Assembly (NCBI RefSeq): GCF_042676085.1
Contig: NZ_JBHTKH010000009.1
Location: 1 to 64,000 of the forward strand
Length of the DNA stretch: 64,000 bases
Reading direction: 5' to 3'
DNA from: Terrabacter terrigena
GTDB taxonomy: Bacteria > Actinomycetota > Actinomycetes > Actinomycetales > Dermatophilaceae
Below the pieces are notes generated by a model. It did not search any database and had not been told where the DNA came from. It saw only the letters and a program-made list of their open reading frames with translations. Below, in pieces: positions 54,472 to 63,592 of the stretch; the stretch's first letter is position 1, and each line of letters opens with the position of its first letter. The translations under genes were made by a program, and so were the position numbers.

Positions 54472-54514
54472 TCTTCCAAACTGATTACGCGAGTTCGATT
54501 CTCGTCGCCCGCTC
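54472..54514 (+). repeat. attR core
   Basis: 43-bp perfect copy of 13059-13101. It is the original 3' part of tRNA-Gly, now separated from its 5' half. The bases before and after differ from attL. Confidence 0.95.
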
Positions 54515-54561
54515 CGAAACCCCCTTGGCCCGTCGCGCCTTCGCTTCCTACCGTGGTGAGC

Positions 54562-54858
54562 ATGTTCCGCCCCGACCTCCAGGACGCCCTCCGCGACCGC
54601 GACGCGGTGCTCCGGTCGTTCCTCGCTCCCGACGGTTCGCTCACGAGCATCCCGACGAAGATCCGCAAGCGGCTCGTCGTGCTCGACCTGCTCTCGCAGG
54701 AGTTCGAGCCGGGGGAGAAGTACGACGAGACGCAGGTCAACAACCGGCTGCGAGCCTTCCACCCTGATGTCGCAGCGCTGCGCCGCTACCTCGTCGAGGA
54801 AGGCTTCCTCGACCGCGCTGACGGGCTCTACTGGCGCTCCGGCGGCACCGTCGACTGA
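54562..54858 (+). CDS. DUF2087 protein
   Basis: 98 residues, the first chromosomal gene after attR. RDRDAVLRSFLAPDGSLTSI, then RLVVLDLLSQEFEPGEKYDE, QVNNRLRAFHPDVAALRRYL and LYWRSGG fit DUF2087, a domain often attached to HTH or ArsR regulators but here free-standing. Function unknown. A GTG two codons earlier is also possible. Confidence 0.85.
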   Translation: MFRPDLQDALRDRDAVLRSFLAPDGSLTSIPTKIRKRLVVLDLLSQEFEPGEKYDETQVNNRLRAFHPDVAALRRYLVEEGFLDRADGLYWRSGGTVD

Positions 54859-54872
54859 GCGGCCCGACGGGC

Positions 54873-55388
54873 TCAGCGGAAGCCGAGCGCCTCGCTGAGG
54901 TGGCTCTCGGCGCCGTCCGCCTCGAGGCCGGCCTCGACCGCCGCCGCGGTGCGTGCGGACGGCCAGCCGTGCACCCAGAAGAGCGCGAGCCCACCGGGCA
55001 GGGCGATGAGCAGCGGCAGCCACGAGTGCGGCGTGAACGCGAACGAGCAGGCGAAGGCCACGAGCACCGGCGCCTCGGCGAGCGCCGTGCGCAGCGTCGT
55101 CGTCGACGTGAAGTAGCGCAGGCTCGTCGACTCGGCGTTCTCACGCGGCAGCCCGAGCGGGAGGGCTGGGACGGCATACCCCGCGTAGCGGATGAGCGCG
55201 GCCGAGCCGACGAGCGCGAGGAGCGTGATGGCAACGGCCCACGGCGAGGGCAGGGGAGCCGACGGGTCGACGAGGACGCGCACCGCGCTGATCATCAGGG
55301 CACCCATGCCGACGGCCACAGAGACCATCTGGATCGGCCGCAGTGATGCGTTCGCGGAGGAGGCGAAGGGGCTGGGCGGGGTGCTCAT
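54873..55388 (-). CDS. four-helix membrane protein, 171 residues
   Basis: Hydrophobic helices at about residues 20-40, 50-72, 105-125 and 125-142. RPIQMVSVAVGMGALMISAV and LPLLIALPGGLALFWVHGWP are the clearest. No transporter or enzyme signature. The product is unassigned. It is convergent with the DUF2087 gene, with 14 bases between them. Confidence 0.75.
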   Translation of the reverse strand: MSTPPSPFASSANASLRPIQMVSVAVGMGALMISAVRVLVDPSAPLPSPWAVAITLLALVGSAALIRYAGYAVPALPLGLPRENAESTSLRYFTSTTTLRTALAEAPVLVAFACSFAFTPHSWLPLLIALPGGLALFWVHGWPSARTAAAVEAGLEADGAESHLSEALGFR

Positions 55389-55528
55389 GGCTCAGGAGCA
55401 TAGGCGTCGCCGGGCCGCGGACGATCCGCGCATTTAGCCATCGGCCGTGTGCCCTATAGCATGGTGCGCTGGCCCGTCCGTTCACCGTCGACGACCACGT
55501 CGGCACCACCCCAATGGAGTACCCAGCA

Positions 55529-56878
55529 GTGAAGAGTGCGCTCGAGACCCTCAGCCCGACCCGGGTCAAGATGACCATCGAGGTCCCGTTCGAGGAGCTC
55601 AAGCCGAGCCTCGACGCGGCCATCAAGCACATCGGTGAGCACATCCAGGTGCCCGGCTTCCGCAAGGGCAAGGTCCCGGCCCGCATCATCGAGCAGCGCG
55701 TCGGCCGCGCGGCCGTCCTCGAGGAGGCCGTCAACAACGCCCTCCCGACGTTCTACGGCCAGGCGCTCGAGGAGAACGCCGTGCGTCCGCTCGGCCAGCC
55801 CGAGATCACCGACCTCAAGGTCCCCGCGTCCGACGGCGAGGACTTCACGTTCACGGCCGAGGTCGACAAGCGTCCCGAGATCGAGCTGCCCGACTTCTCC
55901 GGCATCGAGCTGACCGTCGACGAGGCCAAGGTCGAGGACGAGGCGGTCGAGCAGCGCCTCACCGACCTGCGCGCCCGCTTCGGCACGCTCAAGGGCGTCG
56001 ACCGCGCCGTCCAGGACGGCGACTTCGTCTCCATCGACCTGTCCGCCGAGATCGACGGCGAGCAGATCGACTCCGTCACCGGCGTCTCGTACGAGGTCGG
56101 CAGCAAGAACATGCTCGAGGGCCTCGACGAGGCACTCATCGGCATGACGGCCGACGAGACCAAGAACTTCACCGCCCCGCTCGCCGGCGGCGACCAGGAG
56201 GGCCAGGACGCCGACTGCACCGTGACCGTCACCGCGGTCAAGGAGCGCGAGCTCCCCGAGCTCGACGACGAGTTCGCCCAGCTGGCTTCCGAGTTCGACA
56301 CGCTCGACGAGCTCAAGGCCGACCTCACGGCCAAGGCCGAGGTCGACGCGAAGTTCGCCCAGGGCGTTGCCGCCCGCGACAAGCTTCTCGAGGCCATCCT
56401 CGAGAAGATCGAGGTCCCGATCCCCGAGGGCGTCGTCGAGGCGGAGGTGCACAGCCACCTCGAGGGCGAGGGTCGTCTCGAGGACGACGAGCACCGTGCC
56501 GAGGTCGACGAGAGCACCCGCAAGGGCCTCAAGACCCAGCTCGTCCTCGACGCCATCGCCGAGAAGGAAGAGGTCAAGGTCGAGCAGCAGGAGCTCATCG
56601 AGTTCCTCGTCATGAGCTCGCAGCAGTACGGCATGGACCCGAACCAGTTCGCGCAGTCGCTCGACCAGGACGGCCAGATCCCCGCGATGGTCGCCGAGGT
56701 CGCCCGCCGCAAGGCGCTCGCCACGGTCCTCGAGAAGGTCTCCGTCAAGGACACCGCCGGCAACGTCATCGACCTCAACGAGTCCGTCCCGGGCACCGAG
56801 GACTTCGAGGTCGAGGAGATCGACGAGGACGACAGCACCGAGGCGACCGCCGAGTCGACCGAGAAGGCCGACGCCTGA
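55529..56878 (+). CDS. tig: trigger factor (ribosome-associated chaperone)
   Basis: 449 residues. It binds ribosome protein L23 and shields nascent chains. The ribosome-binding signature GFRKGKVPARI is near residue 45; the FKBP-type prolyl isomerase domain follows at about 155-245; the C-terminal chaperone helices come after. The acidic tail (DFEVEEIDEDDSTEATAEST) is typical of actinobacteria. GTG 55529 (KSALETLSPTRVKMTIEV) matches the family start better than the ATG at 55514. It heads the tig-clpP-clpX locus. Confidence 0.95.
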   Translation: MKSALETLSPTRVKMTIEVPFEELKPSLDAAIKHIGEHIQVPGFRKGKVPARIIEQRVGRAAVLEEAVNNALPTFYGQALEENAVRPLGQPEITDLKVPASDGEDFTFTAEVDKRPEIELPDFSGIELTVDEAKVEDEAVEQRLTDLRARFGTLKGVDRAVQDGDFVSIDLSAEIDGEQIDSVTGVSYEVGSKNMLEGLDEALIGMTADETKNFTAPLAGGDQEGQDADCTVTVTAVKERELPELDDEFAQLASEFDTLDELKADLTAKAEVDAKFAQGVAARDKLLEAILEKIEVPIPEGVVEAEVHSHLEGEGRLEDDEHRAEVDESTRKGLKTQLVLDAIAEKEEVKVEQQELIEFLVMSSQQYGMDPNQFAQSLDQDGQIPAMVAEVARRKALATVLEKVSVKDTAGNVIDLNESVPGTEDFEVEEIDEDDSTEATAESTEKADA

Positions 56879-56899
56879 GCGTCCCCTGACCACGTATGC

Positions 56900-56945
56900 C
56901 GCTGGGCCGACTTCCGCACGGGAGCCGGCCCAGCGTCGTCCTCGG
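56900..56945 (+). terminator. terminator after trigger factor
   Basis: 10-bp perfect inverted repeat (56900-56909 with 56936-56945) 21 bases after the stop. Confidence 0.65.
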
Positions 56946-57041
56946 GTGCTCCCGAGGTCGTTGCGGATCCCGCGTCCGTGGGTACGTGGAGGCTGGTCGC
57001 CGGCGATCCGGGGCCACCAGACCCTGGACGAAGGAGCCGAG

Positions 57042-57458
57042 ATGACCGCGTACGACGACTTGACCGACTCGAGCCCCGAGAGCCCCGCGGAGTCGCTCGC
57101 CGACCAGCCGGGCGGGGCCGCGCAGACCCCCGGCGAGATCGGCGGCAGTGACGACCAGGTCGACCCGTCGGGAGACCCGGGGGGTGACACCGACCTCGGC
57201 GGCACCGACCTCGCCGACACTCTGGGCGGCGCCGACGACGAGACCAGCGAGGGCCCCGGCGTCGACAGCTCGGACGCAGAGCGCGGCAACCTCGACGGCA
57301 GCACACCGGACGAGACGTCCCGGGAGCAGTCGCTCGACGACGCCGGTGACGCGGTGCGCGACCCGTCGGGCGCGAGCGCCGACGCCGTCGGCGGCGACGA
57401 CCTGTCCTCCTACACCAACGCCGCCGACTCCGGGCAGGACAACGGCCTCAACGAGTAG
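57042..57458 (+). CDS. acidic disordered protein, 138 residues
   Basis: Very rich in Asp, Ser, Gly, Glu and Pro with almost no hydrophobic residues (DSSPESPAESLADQPGGAAQ, TDLADTLGGADDETSEGPGV). Probably intrinsically disordered. Not recognised. AAGGAGC lies 7 bases before ATG 57042. A hairpin follows it at 57475-57506. Confidence 0.65.
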   Translation: MTAYDDLTDSSPESPAESLADQPGGAAQTPGEIGGSDDQVDPSGDPGGDTDLGGTDLADTLGGADDETSEGPGVDSSDAERGNLDGSTPDETSREQSLDDAGDAVRDPSGASADAVGGDDLSSYTNAADSGQDNGLNE

Positions 57459-57474
57459 GTCACACACCCCTCGA

Positions 57475-57506
57475 GACCCCGCACGACGGCATACGTCGGC
57501 GGGGTC
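57475..57506 (+). terminator. terminator after the acidic protein
   Basis: 8-bp perfect inverted repeat (57475-57482 with 57499-57506) with a further short palindromic core. Confidence 0.5.
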
Positions 57507-57540
57507 CCGCGCGTCTGGTTGCGCGCCACCGGCTCAAGGT

Positions 57541-57558
57541 TGTGCGCTCACGGCGAAC
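57541..57558. promoter_or_regulatory. ClgR-like operator upstream of clpP1
   Basis: CGC-TCAC-G-GCG (57545-57555) followed by AAC matches the ClgR consensus core CGCYNANRGCG and its right flank; the left flank deviates. ClgR activates clp genes in actinobacteria (established). It lies about 115 bases before clpP1. Confidence 0.55.
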
Positions 57559-57671
57559 AGAGTGCGGTTCGGGAAATCTGGCCCGGGGCTCGGGCGTTAG
57601 GGTCAGTGACGAGCCAGCCGGCGCCGCACCCCGTGGCGAGAGGCTGGACCACTTCGACGATGGAGACTTGG

Positions 57672-58307
57672 GTGACTTCGGAGACCTCCGCCAACGGCAA
57701 CGGCATGCCGGGTGGTCTGGACGACCACATCTACAACCGCCTGCTGAAGGAACGCATCATCTTCCTCGGGTCCGACGTGCGCGACGACAACGCGAACGCC
57801 ATTGCCGCGCAGCTGCTGCTGCTCTCGGCCGAGGACCCCGAGAAGGACATCTGGCTCTACATCAACAGCCCCGGTGGGTCGATCTCGGCCGGCATGGCCA
57901 TCTTCGACACGATGAACTGGATCCCCAACGACGTCGCCACCGTCGCCATGGGCATGGCCGCCTCCATGGGCCAGTTCCTGCTCTCGGCCGGCACGAAGGG
58001 CAAGCGCTACGCGACGCCGCACGCGCGCGTCATGATGCACCAGCCCTCCGGCGGTATCGGCGGCACCGCGACCGACATCAAGATCCAGGCCGAGCAGATG
58101 CTCTACGTGAAGAAGCAGATGGCCCAACTCATCGCCGAGCACACCGGCCAGAGCGTCGACCAGATCGAGAAGGACTCCGACCGCGACCGCTGGTTCAGCG
58201 CGGAGGAGGCCAAGGACTACGGCTTCGTCGACCACGTCTTCAGCCGGTCCGACCAGGCCGTCGAGGGCAAGGGCGTCGGCCAGGCCGACGCCAAGGGCGA
58301 GAACTGA
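57672..58307 (+). CDS. clpP1: ATP-dependent Clp protease subunit ClpP1
   Basis: 211 residues. Catalytic Ser in GMAASMGQFLL, His in RVMMHQPSGG and Asp in the later KDYGFVDHV helix region complete a serine triad. The handle and ILYLNSPGG-type strand are normal. GTG 57672 sits 6-7 bases after GGAG; ATG 57660 is an alternative. With ClpP2 it forms the mixed actinobacterial Clp proteolytic core fed by ClpX. Confidence 0.95.
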   Translation: MTSETSANGNGMPGGLDDHIYNRLLKERIIFLGSDVRDDNANAIAAQLLLLSAEDPEKDIWLYINSPGGSISAGMAIFDTMNWIPNDVATVAMGMAASMGQFLLSAGTKGKRYATPHARVMMHQPSGGIGGTATDIKIQAEQMLYVKKQMAQLIAEHTGQSVDQIEKDSDRDRWFSAEEAKDYGFVDHVFSRSDQAVEGKGVGQADAKGEN

Positions 58308-58340
58308 CCGCGGCCTGAACAGGACTTGGAGACCACACGC

Positions 58341-58994
58341 ATGAACATCGAACCCACCAACCGCCTCGCGGTCGCCGCCCCGTCGAGCCGCTACATCCTG
58401 CCGCAGTTCGAGGAGCGCACCTCCTACGGCATGAAGCGGTCCGACCCCTACAACAAGCTCTTCGAGGACCGCATCATCTTCCTCGGGGTGCAGGTCGACG
58501 ACGCGTCGGCCGACGACATCATCGCCCAGCTGCTCGTGCTGGAGTCGCTCGACCCCGACCGTGACATTCTCATGTACATCAACAGCCCGGGTGGCTCGTT
58601 CACCGCCATGACGGCGATCTACGACACGATGCAGTTCGTCCGGCCCGACATCCAGACGTTCGTCATCGGCCAGGCCGCGTCGGCCGCGGCAGTGCTCCTC
58701 GGCGCGGGTGCTCCGGGCAAGCGCTTCGCCCTGCCGAACTCCCGCATCCTCATCCACCAGCCGGCGCTCTCGGGCGGCGACTACGGCCAGGCCTCCGACA
58801 TCGAGATCCAGGCCAACGAGGTGCTGCGCATGCGTACCTGGCTCGAGGACACCCTCGCGAGCCACACCGGTCGCACGTCGGACCAGGTCCGCAACGACAT
58901 CGAGCGCGACAAGATCCTCTCCGCCGAGGACGCCAAGGAGTACGGCCTCATCGACGAGGTGCTCGCCTCGCGCAAGGCCTCCCTCGAGGTCTGA
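58341..58994 (+). CDS. clpP2: ATP-dependent Clp protease subunit ClpP2
   Basis: 217 residues. Ser in VIGQAASAAAVLL, His in RILIHQPALSGG, and the Asp-containing helix DAKEYGLIDEV. ATG 58341 begins NIEPTNRLAVAAPSSRYILP. It follows clpP1 by 33 bases, so the two are cotranscribed and form one heteromeric protease. Confidence 0.95.
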   Translation: MNIEPTNRLAVAAPSSRYILPQFEERTSYGMKRSDPYNKLFEDRIIFLGVQVDDASADDIIAQLLVLESLDPDRDILMYINSPGGSFTAMTAIYDTMQFVRPDIQTFVIGQAASAAAVLLGAGAPGKRFALPNSRILIHQPALSGGDYGQASDIEIQANEVLRMRTWLEDTLASHTGRTSDQVRNDIERDKILSAEDAKEYGLIDEVLASRKASLEV

Positions 58995-59004
58995 CCCTCA
59001 GAGT

Positions 59005-59073
59005 CGAAAGAGCAGTTCGTTCCCCTTCCGCGCTCCCGGGCGCGGGTGCAGGGCGGGACGGGCTGCTCTTTCG
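59005..59073 (+). terminator. hairpin after clpP2
   Basis: An 11-bp perfect inverted repeat (59005-59015 with 59063-59073) around a long GC-rich loop with its own small hairpins. Ends in a T-run on the plus strand, consistent with an intrinsic terminator. Confidence 0.65.
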
Positions 59074-59134
59074 GTTCCCGGCGGCACACCTGCTTGGATG
59101 GGAACCACGTGACGTCGAGCATGGAGGTCGTGGC

Positions 59135-59389
59135 ATGGCGAGTGCGGAGTTCGAGCAGGCGGTCGAGACGGTCAAGGGACTGACCGCCGACCCGGGAAAC
59201 GACGTGAAGCTGAAGCTCTACGGCCTGCTCAAGCAGGCGACCGAGGGTGACGTCAGCGGCTCGCGGCCGGGGTTCACCAACCCGGTCGGGCGCGCGAAGT
59301 ACGACGCCTGGGCCACGCTGTCCGGCACCGCGCCCGAGGCCGCCGAGCAGCAGTACGTCACGATCGTGCGGGACCTCACCGCAGGCTGA
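59135..59389 (+). CDS. acyl-CoA-binding protein
   Basis: 84 residues, full length for the four-helix ACBP family. LKLYGLLKQATEGDVSGSRP and AKYDAWATLSG carry the Tyr, Lys and Trp that bind the acyl-CoA headgroup. It buffers acyl-CoA esters in the cytoplasm; more common in eukaryotes but known in actinobacteria. ATG 59135. Confidence 0.9.
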   Translation: MASAEFEQAVETVKGLTADPGNDVKLKLYGLLKQATEGDVSGSRPGFTNPVGRAKYDAWATLSGTAPEAAEQQYVTIVRDLTAG

Positions 59390-59582
59390 GCGCCGCCTCC
59401 GCCAGGGGTGCAGGGTTCCTTCCCGCGTGTGGCGTGCGCCCCGCACCACTGATGCCGGCGCGCACTCCTGTGGGCAACGGCCACTGATGGCGGTGCGGCC
59501 GCCGCACACTTCGCCACACGAGCGGATCGGGCGTCGGGGCAGCCGGATTCGGCTGGAACGCCGTTCAAGTGACACCGGCGTC

Positions 59583-59607
59583 GTTTGTCCGCCATCAGCG
59601 GACAAAC
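59583..59607. terminator. hairpin upstream of clpX
   Basis: A 10-bp perfect inverted repeat with a 5-nt loop. It lies 114 bases before clpX in the 331-base gap 59390-59720, which has no gene. It may end the ACBP transcript or lie in the clpX leader. Confidence 0.5.
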
Positions 59608-59720
59608 GGCGTTGCGCGAGCGGGGGTGGCCCCCTCCGTCGTCTAATAGGAGTCGGCCCCTAGGTTGGGGTCGGCCGGGTGCACCCCAGCGTTCGGCGCC
59701 GACGAACCAGGAGCGAATCG

Positions 59721-60998
<1,278 letters not shown>

Positions 60999-61045
60999 CC
61001 CACGAGGTCGCCTCGCGTCCCGTCCGCGTGAACGGAGGCTGACCC

Positions 61046-61684
61046 GTGCCCGCTCCGTTCCGGCTGGTCGCGGGGGACCACGCACCCGTGCAGCAGACGC
61101 AGACGACGTGTGGCTCCGCGTCGCTGACGGTCGCCCGCATGCTCGTGAACCCGGCGTTCGCCGCGTGGATCCGTGACGGCATACGCAAGGATGCTCGTGA
61201 CGGCGACGCGCCCGACGCCGGCACCGAGGCACAGCGCTTCGCCGCGTACGAGCAGGTGGTCGCCGCGCGCACCAACGCCCTCTTCGGCGCGGGGCGACGC
61301 CTCCAGCTGCCATGGCCCAGAGCGCTCGGCACCCCGCCGTGGGGCGCCCTGAACGAGCTCGAGCTCGGCGCGTCCGACCCTGACGCCGACTACGACCTGA
61401 GCTGGTTCCGTCACCGCGGTCGCGGGGGGCTGGCGCACACGTATGCCGACCTGCGCGCTCGGGTGCGCACCGGCGCCCCCGCGCTGCTCTACGTCGGCAA
61501 CGCGTGGACCCCGCGGCACGTCGTGCTCGTCATGCCTCCGACCGGTGGCCAGGAGCTCGACGTCTACGAGCCCTCGAGCGGGCGGGTCGTCGACCTGCCG
61601 CAGCACGCCTTCGTCGAGCGCCGCCTCCAGATCGGCGGCTGGGACCACCCCTGGGCTGCCGTGTGGCCGGTCCGCGCGACGTAG
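61046..61684 (+). CDS. C39-like/papain-fold cysteine peptidase-type protein
   Basis: 212 residues. QTQTTCGSASLTVARML carries a candidate nucleophile Cys, and WTPRHVVLVMPP a candidate His, followed by VYEPSSGRVVDL with an Asp, the C39-like order. There is no signal peptide. It starts at GTG 61046 behind GGAGG, 47 bases after clpX. Substrate unknown; it may be an inactive relative. Confidence 0.65.
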   Translation: MPAPFRLVAGDHAPVQQTQTTCGSASLTVARMLVNPAFAAWIRDGIRKDARDGDAPDAGTEAQRFAAYEQVVAARTNALFGAGRRLQLPWPRALGTPPWGALNELELGASDPDADYDLSWFRHRGRGGLAHTYADLRARVRTGAPALLYVGNAWTPRHVVLVMPPTGGQELDVYEPSSGRVVDLPQHAFVERRLQIGGWDHPWAAVWPVRAT

Positions 61685-61750
61685 CGCTCCCGCCCGACCG
61701 ACCCCGCCCCTGGCACCGTCGGGAGGCCAGTTGGTGTTGCCTGACGCACG

Positions 61751-61789
61751 TCGAAAGGCCACTGTCCGTGACGAACAATGGCCTTTCGA
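61751..61789. terminator. bidirectional terminator between convergent genes
   Basis: 11-bp perfect inverted repeat (61751-61761 with 61779-61789) between the rightward 61684 stop and the leftward MFS gene. Confidence 0.8.
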
Positions 61790-61831
61790 CTACACCGAGG
61801 CGACAAACATCGGCCTCTCGACGGTGGGGGG

Positions 61832-63379
61832 TCAGCCCATGTGGGCGGGGGCTGCGCCGTCGCTCGCGAGCTCCCGGTGGCGCACGTTGAGCGCGACGAG
61901 GGTGATGATGCCGCCGACCGCGATCATGATCGCCGCGACGACGTACGCGCGGCTCGCGCCGTAGGTGAACGCCTCGTCGGCGATCATCTTCTGCGCCGCC
62001 GCGAGCTGCTCCTGCGTCGGCGCGGGGCCGCTCTGCGGCATCTTCGCGGTGAGCTCGGCGACCTTGTCGTTGAGGTTGTTGACGAAGATCGTGCTCAGGG
62101 TCGCGAGGCCGATGGTGCCGCCGACCTGCTGCATCGTGTTGAGCACCGCGGAGGCCACGGACGAGTCCTCGTGGGCCACGCCGTGCACCGCCGTCAACGT
62201 GAGCGGCACGAAGATGAGGCCGAGGCCGAAGGCGAGGACGACGATCCAGGGGAGGAGGTTCGCGGCATACGTGCTCTCGGGCGTCAGGTGCGTGAACCCC
62301 CACATGCCGACCGTGGCGAAGGCGGCACCGGCGCCGGAGATCCAGCGCGGGTCGACGCGCGAGATGAGGAACGATGCCGCTTGGGCGGCCACGACGATGC
62401 CGACCGAGAACGGCAGGAACGCGAGGCCCGACTTGAGCGGCGAGTAGCCGAGGATGTTCTGGATGTAGATGCCGAGGAAGTAGAACATCGCGAACATGCC
62501 CGCGCCGACGACGAGCATGACGAAGTACGACGTGCCGCGGGTGCGGTCGCCCGGGATGCGCATCGGCAGGAGCGGGTGCGCGACGCGGGTCTCGATGACG
62601 ACGAATGCGACGAGCAGCGCCGCGCCGACGGCCAGGTAGGTGACCGTGGTGGCGTCGCCCCACGAGGTGCTGGCCGCGTGCGTCAGGCCGTAGACGAGCG
62701 CCGAGAGACCGGCGATGGACGTGATGGCGCCGGGGACGTCGAGGGAGCCGTGGCCGTCCTCGGACTCGCTGAGGATCCGCTGCCCGAAGAAGGCGACCAG
62801 GGCGCCGATCGGCAGGTTGATGAAGAAGTTCCAGCGCCAGTCGACCTCGCTGAGGGCGCCGCCGAGGATGAGGCCGATCGCGGCGCCGGCGCCCGACATG
62901 GCGGCGAACACGCCCATGGCGCGGTTGCGCTCCTTGCCGGCCGGGAAGGTCGTCGTGATGAGGGCAAGGGCGTTCGGGGCGGCGAGCGCGCCGCCGAGGC
63001 CTTGGACGGCGCGGGCGCCGAGCATCATGGCCTCGTTCTGCGCGACGCCCGCGACGAGGGAGGCGAGCGTGAAGAGCACGACGCCCCAGACGAACATGCG
63101 GCGTCGTCCGTAGAGGTCACCGAGTCGGCCGCCGAGCAGGAGCACGCCACCGAAGGCGAGCGTGTAGATCGTGACGACCCACTGGAGGTTCGCCTGGCTG
63201 AAGGCCAGGTCGGTCGCGATGTGGGGGAGTGCGATGTTCACGATGGTGCCGTCGAGCACGATCATGAGCTGGGCAGCGCAGATGACGAACAGCGCGAGGC
63301 CGAGCCGCCTGGGCGGGGTGTCGTTCGAGGTGAAGTCGCCCGTGGGCTCCTGCACCTGCTCGACGGTGGTCGAAGACAT
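61832..63379 (-). CDS. DHA2-family (14-TMS) drug/proton antiporter
   Basis: 515 residues. An MFS multidrug exporter. Motif A is GGRLGDLYGRRRMFVWG, the first helix has MIVLDGTIVNIALPHIA (the family D motif), and motif C-like SGAGAAIGLILGGAL follows. Fourteen membrane segments can be counted by eye. Start MSSTTVEQ at 63379 follows GAGAGGA. It is preceded on the same strand by a TetR gene, the usual repressor of such pumps. Confidence 0.93.
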   Translation of the reverse strand: MSSTTVEQVQEPTGDFTSNDTPPRRLGLALFVICAAQLMIVLDGTIVNIALPHIATDLAFSQANLQWVVTIYTLAFGGVLLLGGRLGDLYGRRRMFVWGVVLFTLASLVAGVAQNEAMMLGARAVQGLGGALAAPNALALITTTFPAGKERNRAMGVFAAMSGAGAAIGLILGGALSEVDWRWNFFINLPIGALVAFFGQRILSESEDGHGSLDVPGAITSIAGLSALVYGLTHAASTSWGDATTVTYLAVGAALLVAFVVIETRVAHPLLPMRIPGDRTRGTSYFVMLVVGAGMFAMFYFLGIYIQNILGYSPLKSGLAFLPFSVGIVVAAQAASFLISRVDPRWISGAGAAFATVGMWGFTHLTPESTYAANLLPWIVVLAFGLGLIFVPLTLTAVHGVAHEDSSVASAVLNTMQQVGGTIGLATLSTIFVNNLNDKVAELTAKMPQSGPAPTQEQLAAAQKMIADEAFTYGASRAYVVAAIMIAVGGIITLVALNVRHRELASDGAAPAHMG

Positions 63380-63496
63380 GGGGTGATTCCTCTCGAGAGC
63401 ACGCGTCAAGGGCGTGCGGAACGGGTGCGCGATGGGCGCGTGCGTGATCGCGGCGCGGCGGCGTCGGCGGGCGCGATCGCAGGCCCGGTGAGGGCT

Positions 63497-63547
63497 GCTG
63501 GTGGTGCGGTGAGGCTGGTGGTGCGGTGAGGCTGGTGGTGCGGTGAG
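63497..63547. repeat. three tandem copies of a 17-bp unit
   Basis: GCTGGTGGTGCGGTGAG three times without change (63497-63513, 63514-63530, 63531-63547), then a partial fourth. It lies in the 213-base gap between the TetR stop and the MFS start. It may be an expanded regulator-binding region or a neutral tandem repeat. Confidence 0.7.
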
Positions 63548-63592
63548 GCTGGCGGGTGCGGCGTTCTGGTGGTTCTGGTGCGGGTGGTCGTG

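Larger units (their letters stand above)
13059..54514. mobile_element. intact-looking siphovirus prophage integrated in tRNA-Gly
   Basis: The element is bounded by a 43-bp perfect repeat. It carries integrase, repressor with operators, recombination, packaging, head, tail, lysis and accessory genes, with no obviously broken gene. The lytic genes run right to left as one block, and integrase lies inside attR. Size is about 41.4 kb, normal for a temperate HK97-capsid siphovirus of actinobacteria. No DNA polymerase, primase or helicase is seen, so replication probably relies on host enzymes. Confidence 0.96.

Noticed and set aside
13059..54514. Restriction-modification, CRISPR or known toxin-antitoxin pair in the prophage
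   Set aside because: No methylase, Cas or paired toxin motifs were seen. The only related element is a HicB-like protein without HicA.
59390..59720. A small gene upstream of clpX
   Set aside because: Open frames here are Arg/Pro/Ser-rich shadows without ribosome sites. Only a hairpin and the likely clpX promoter region are supported.
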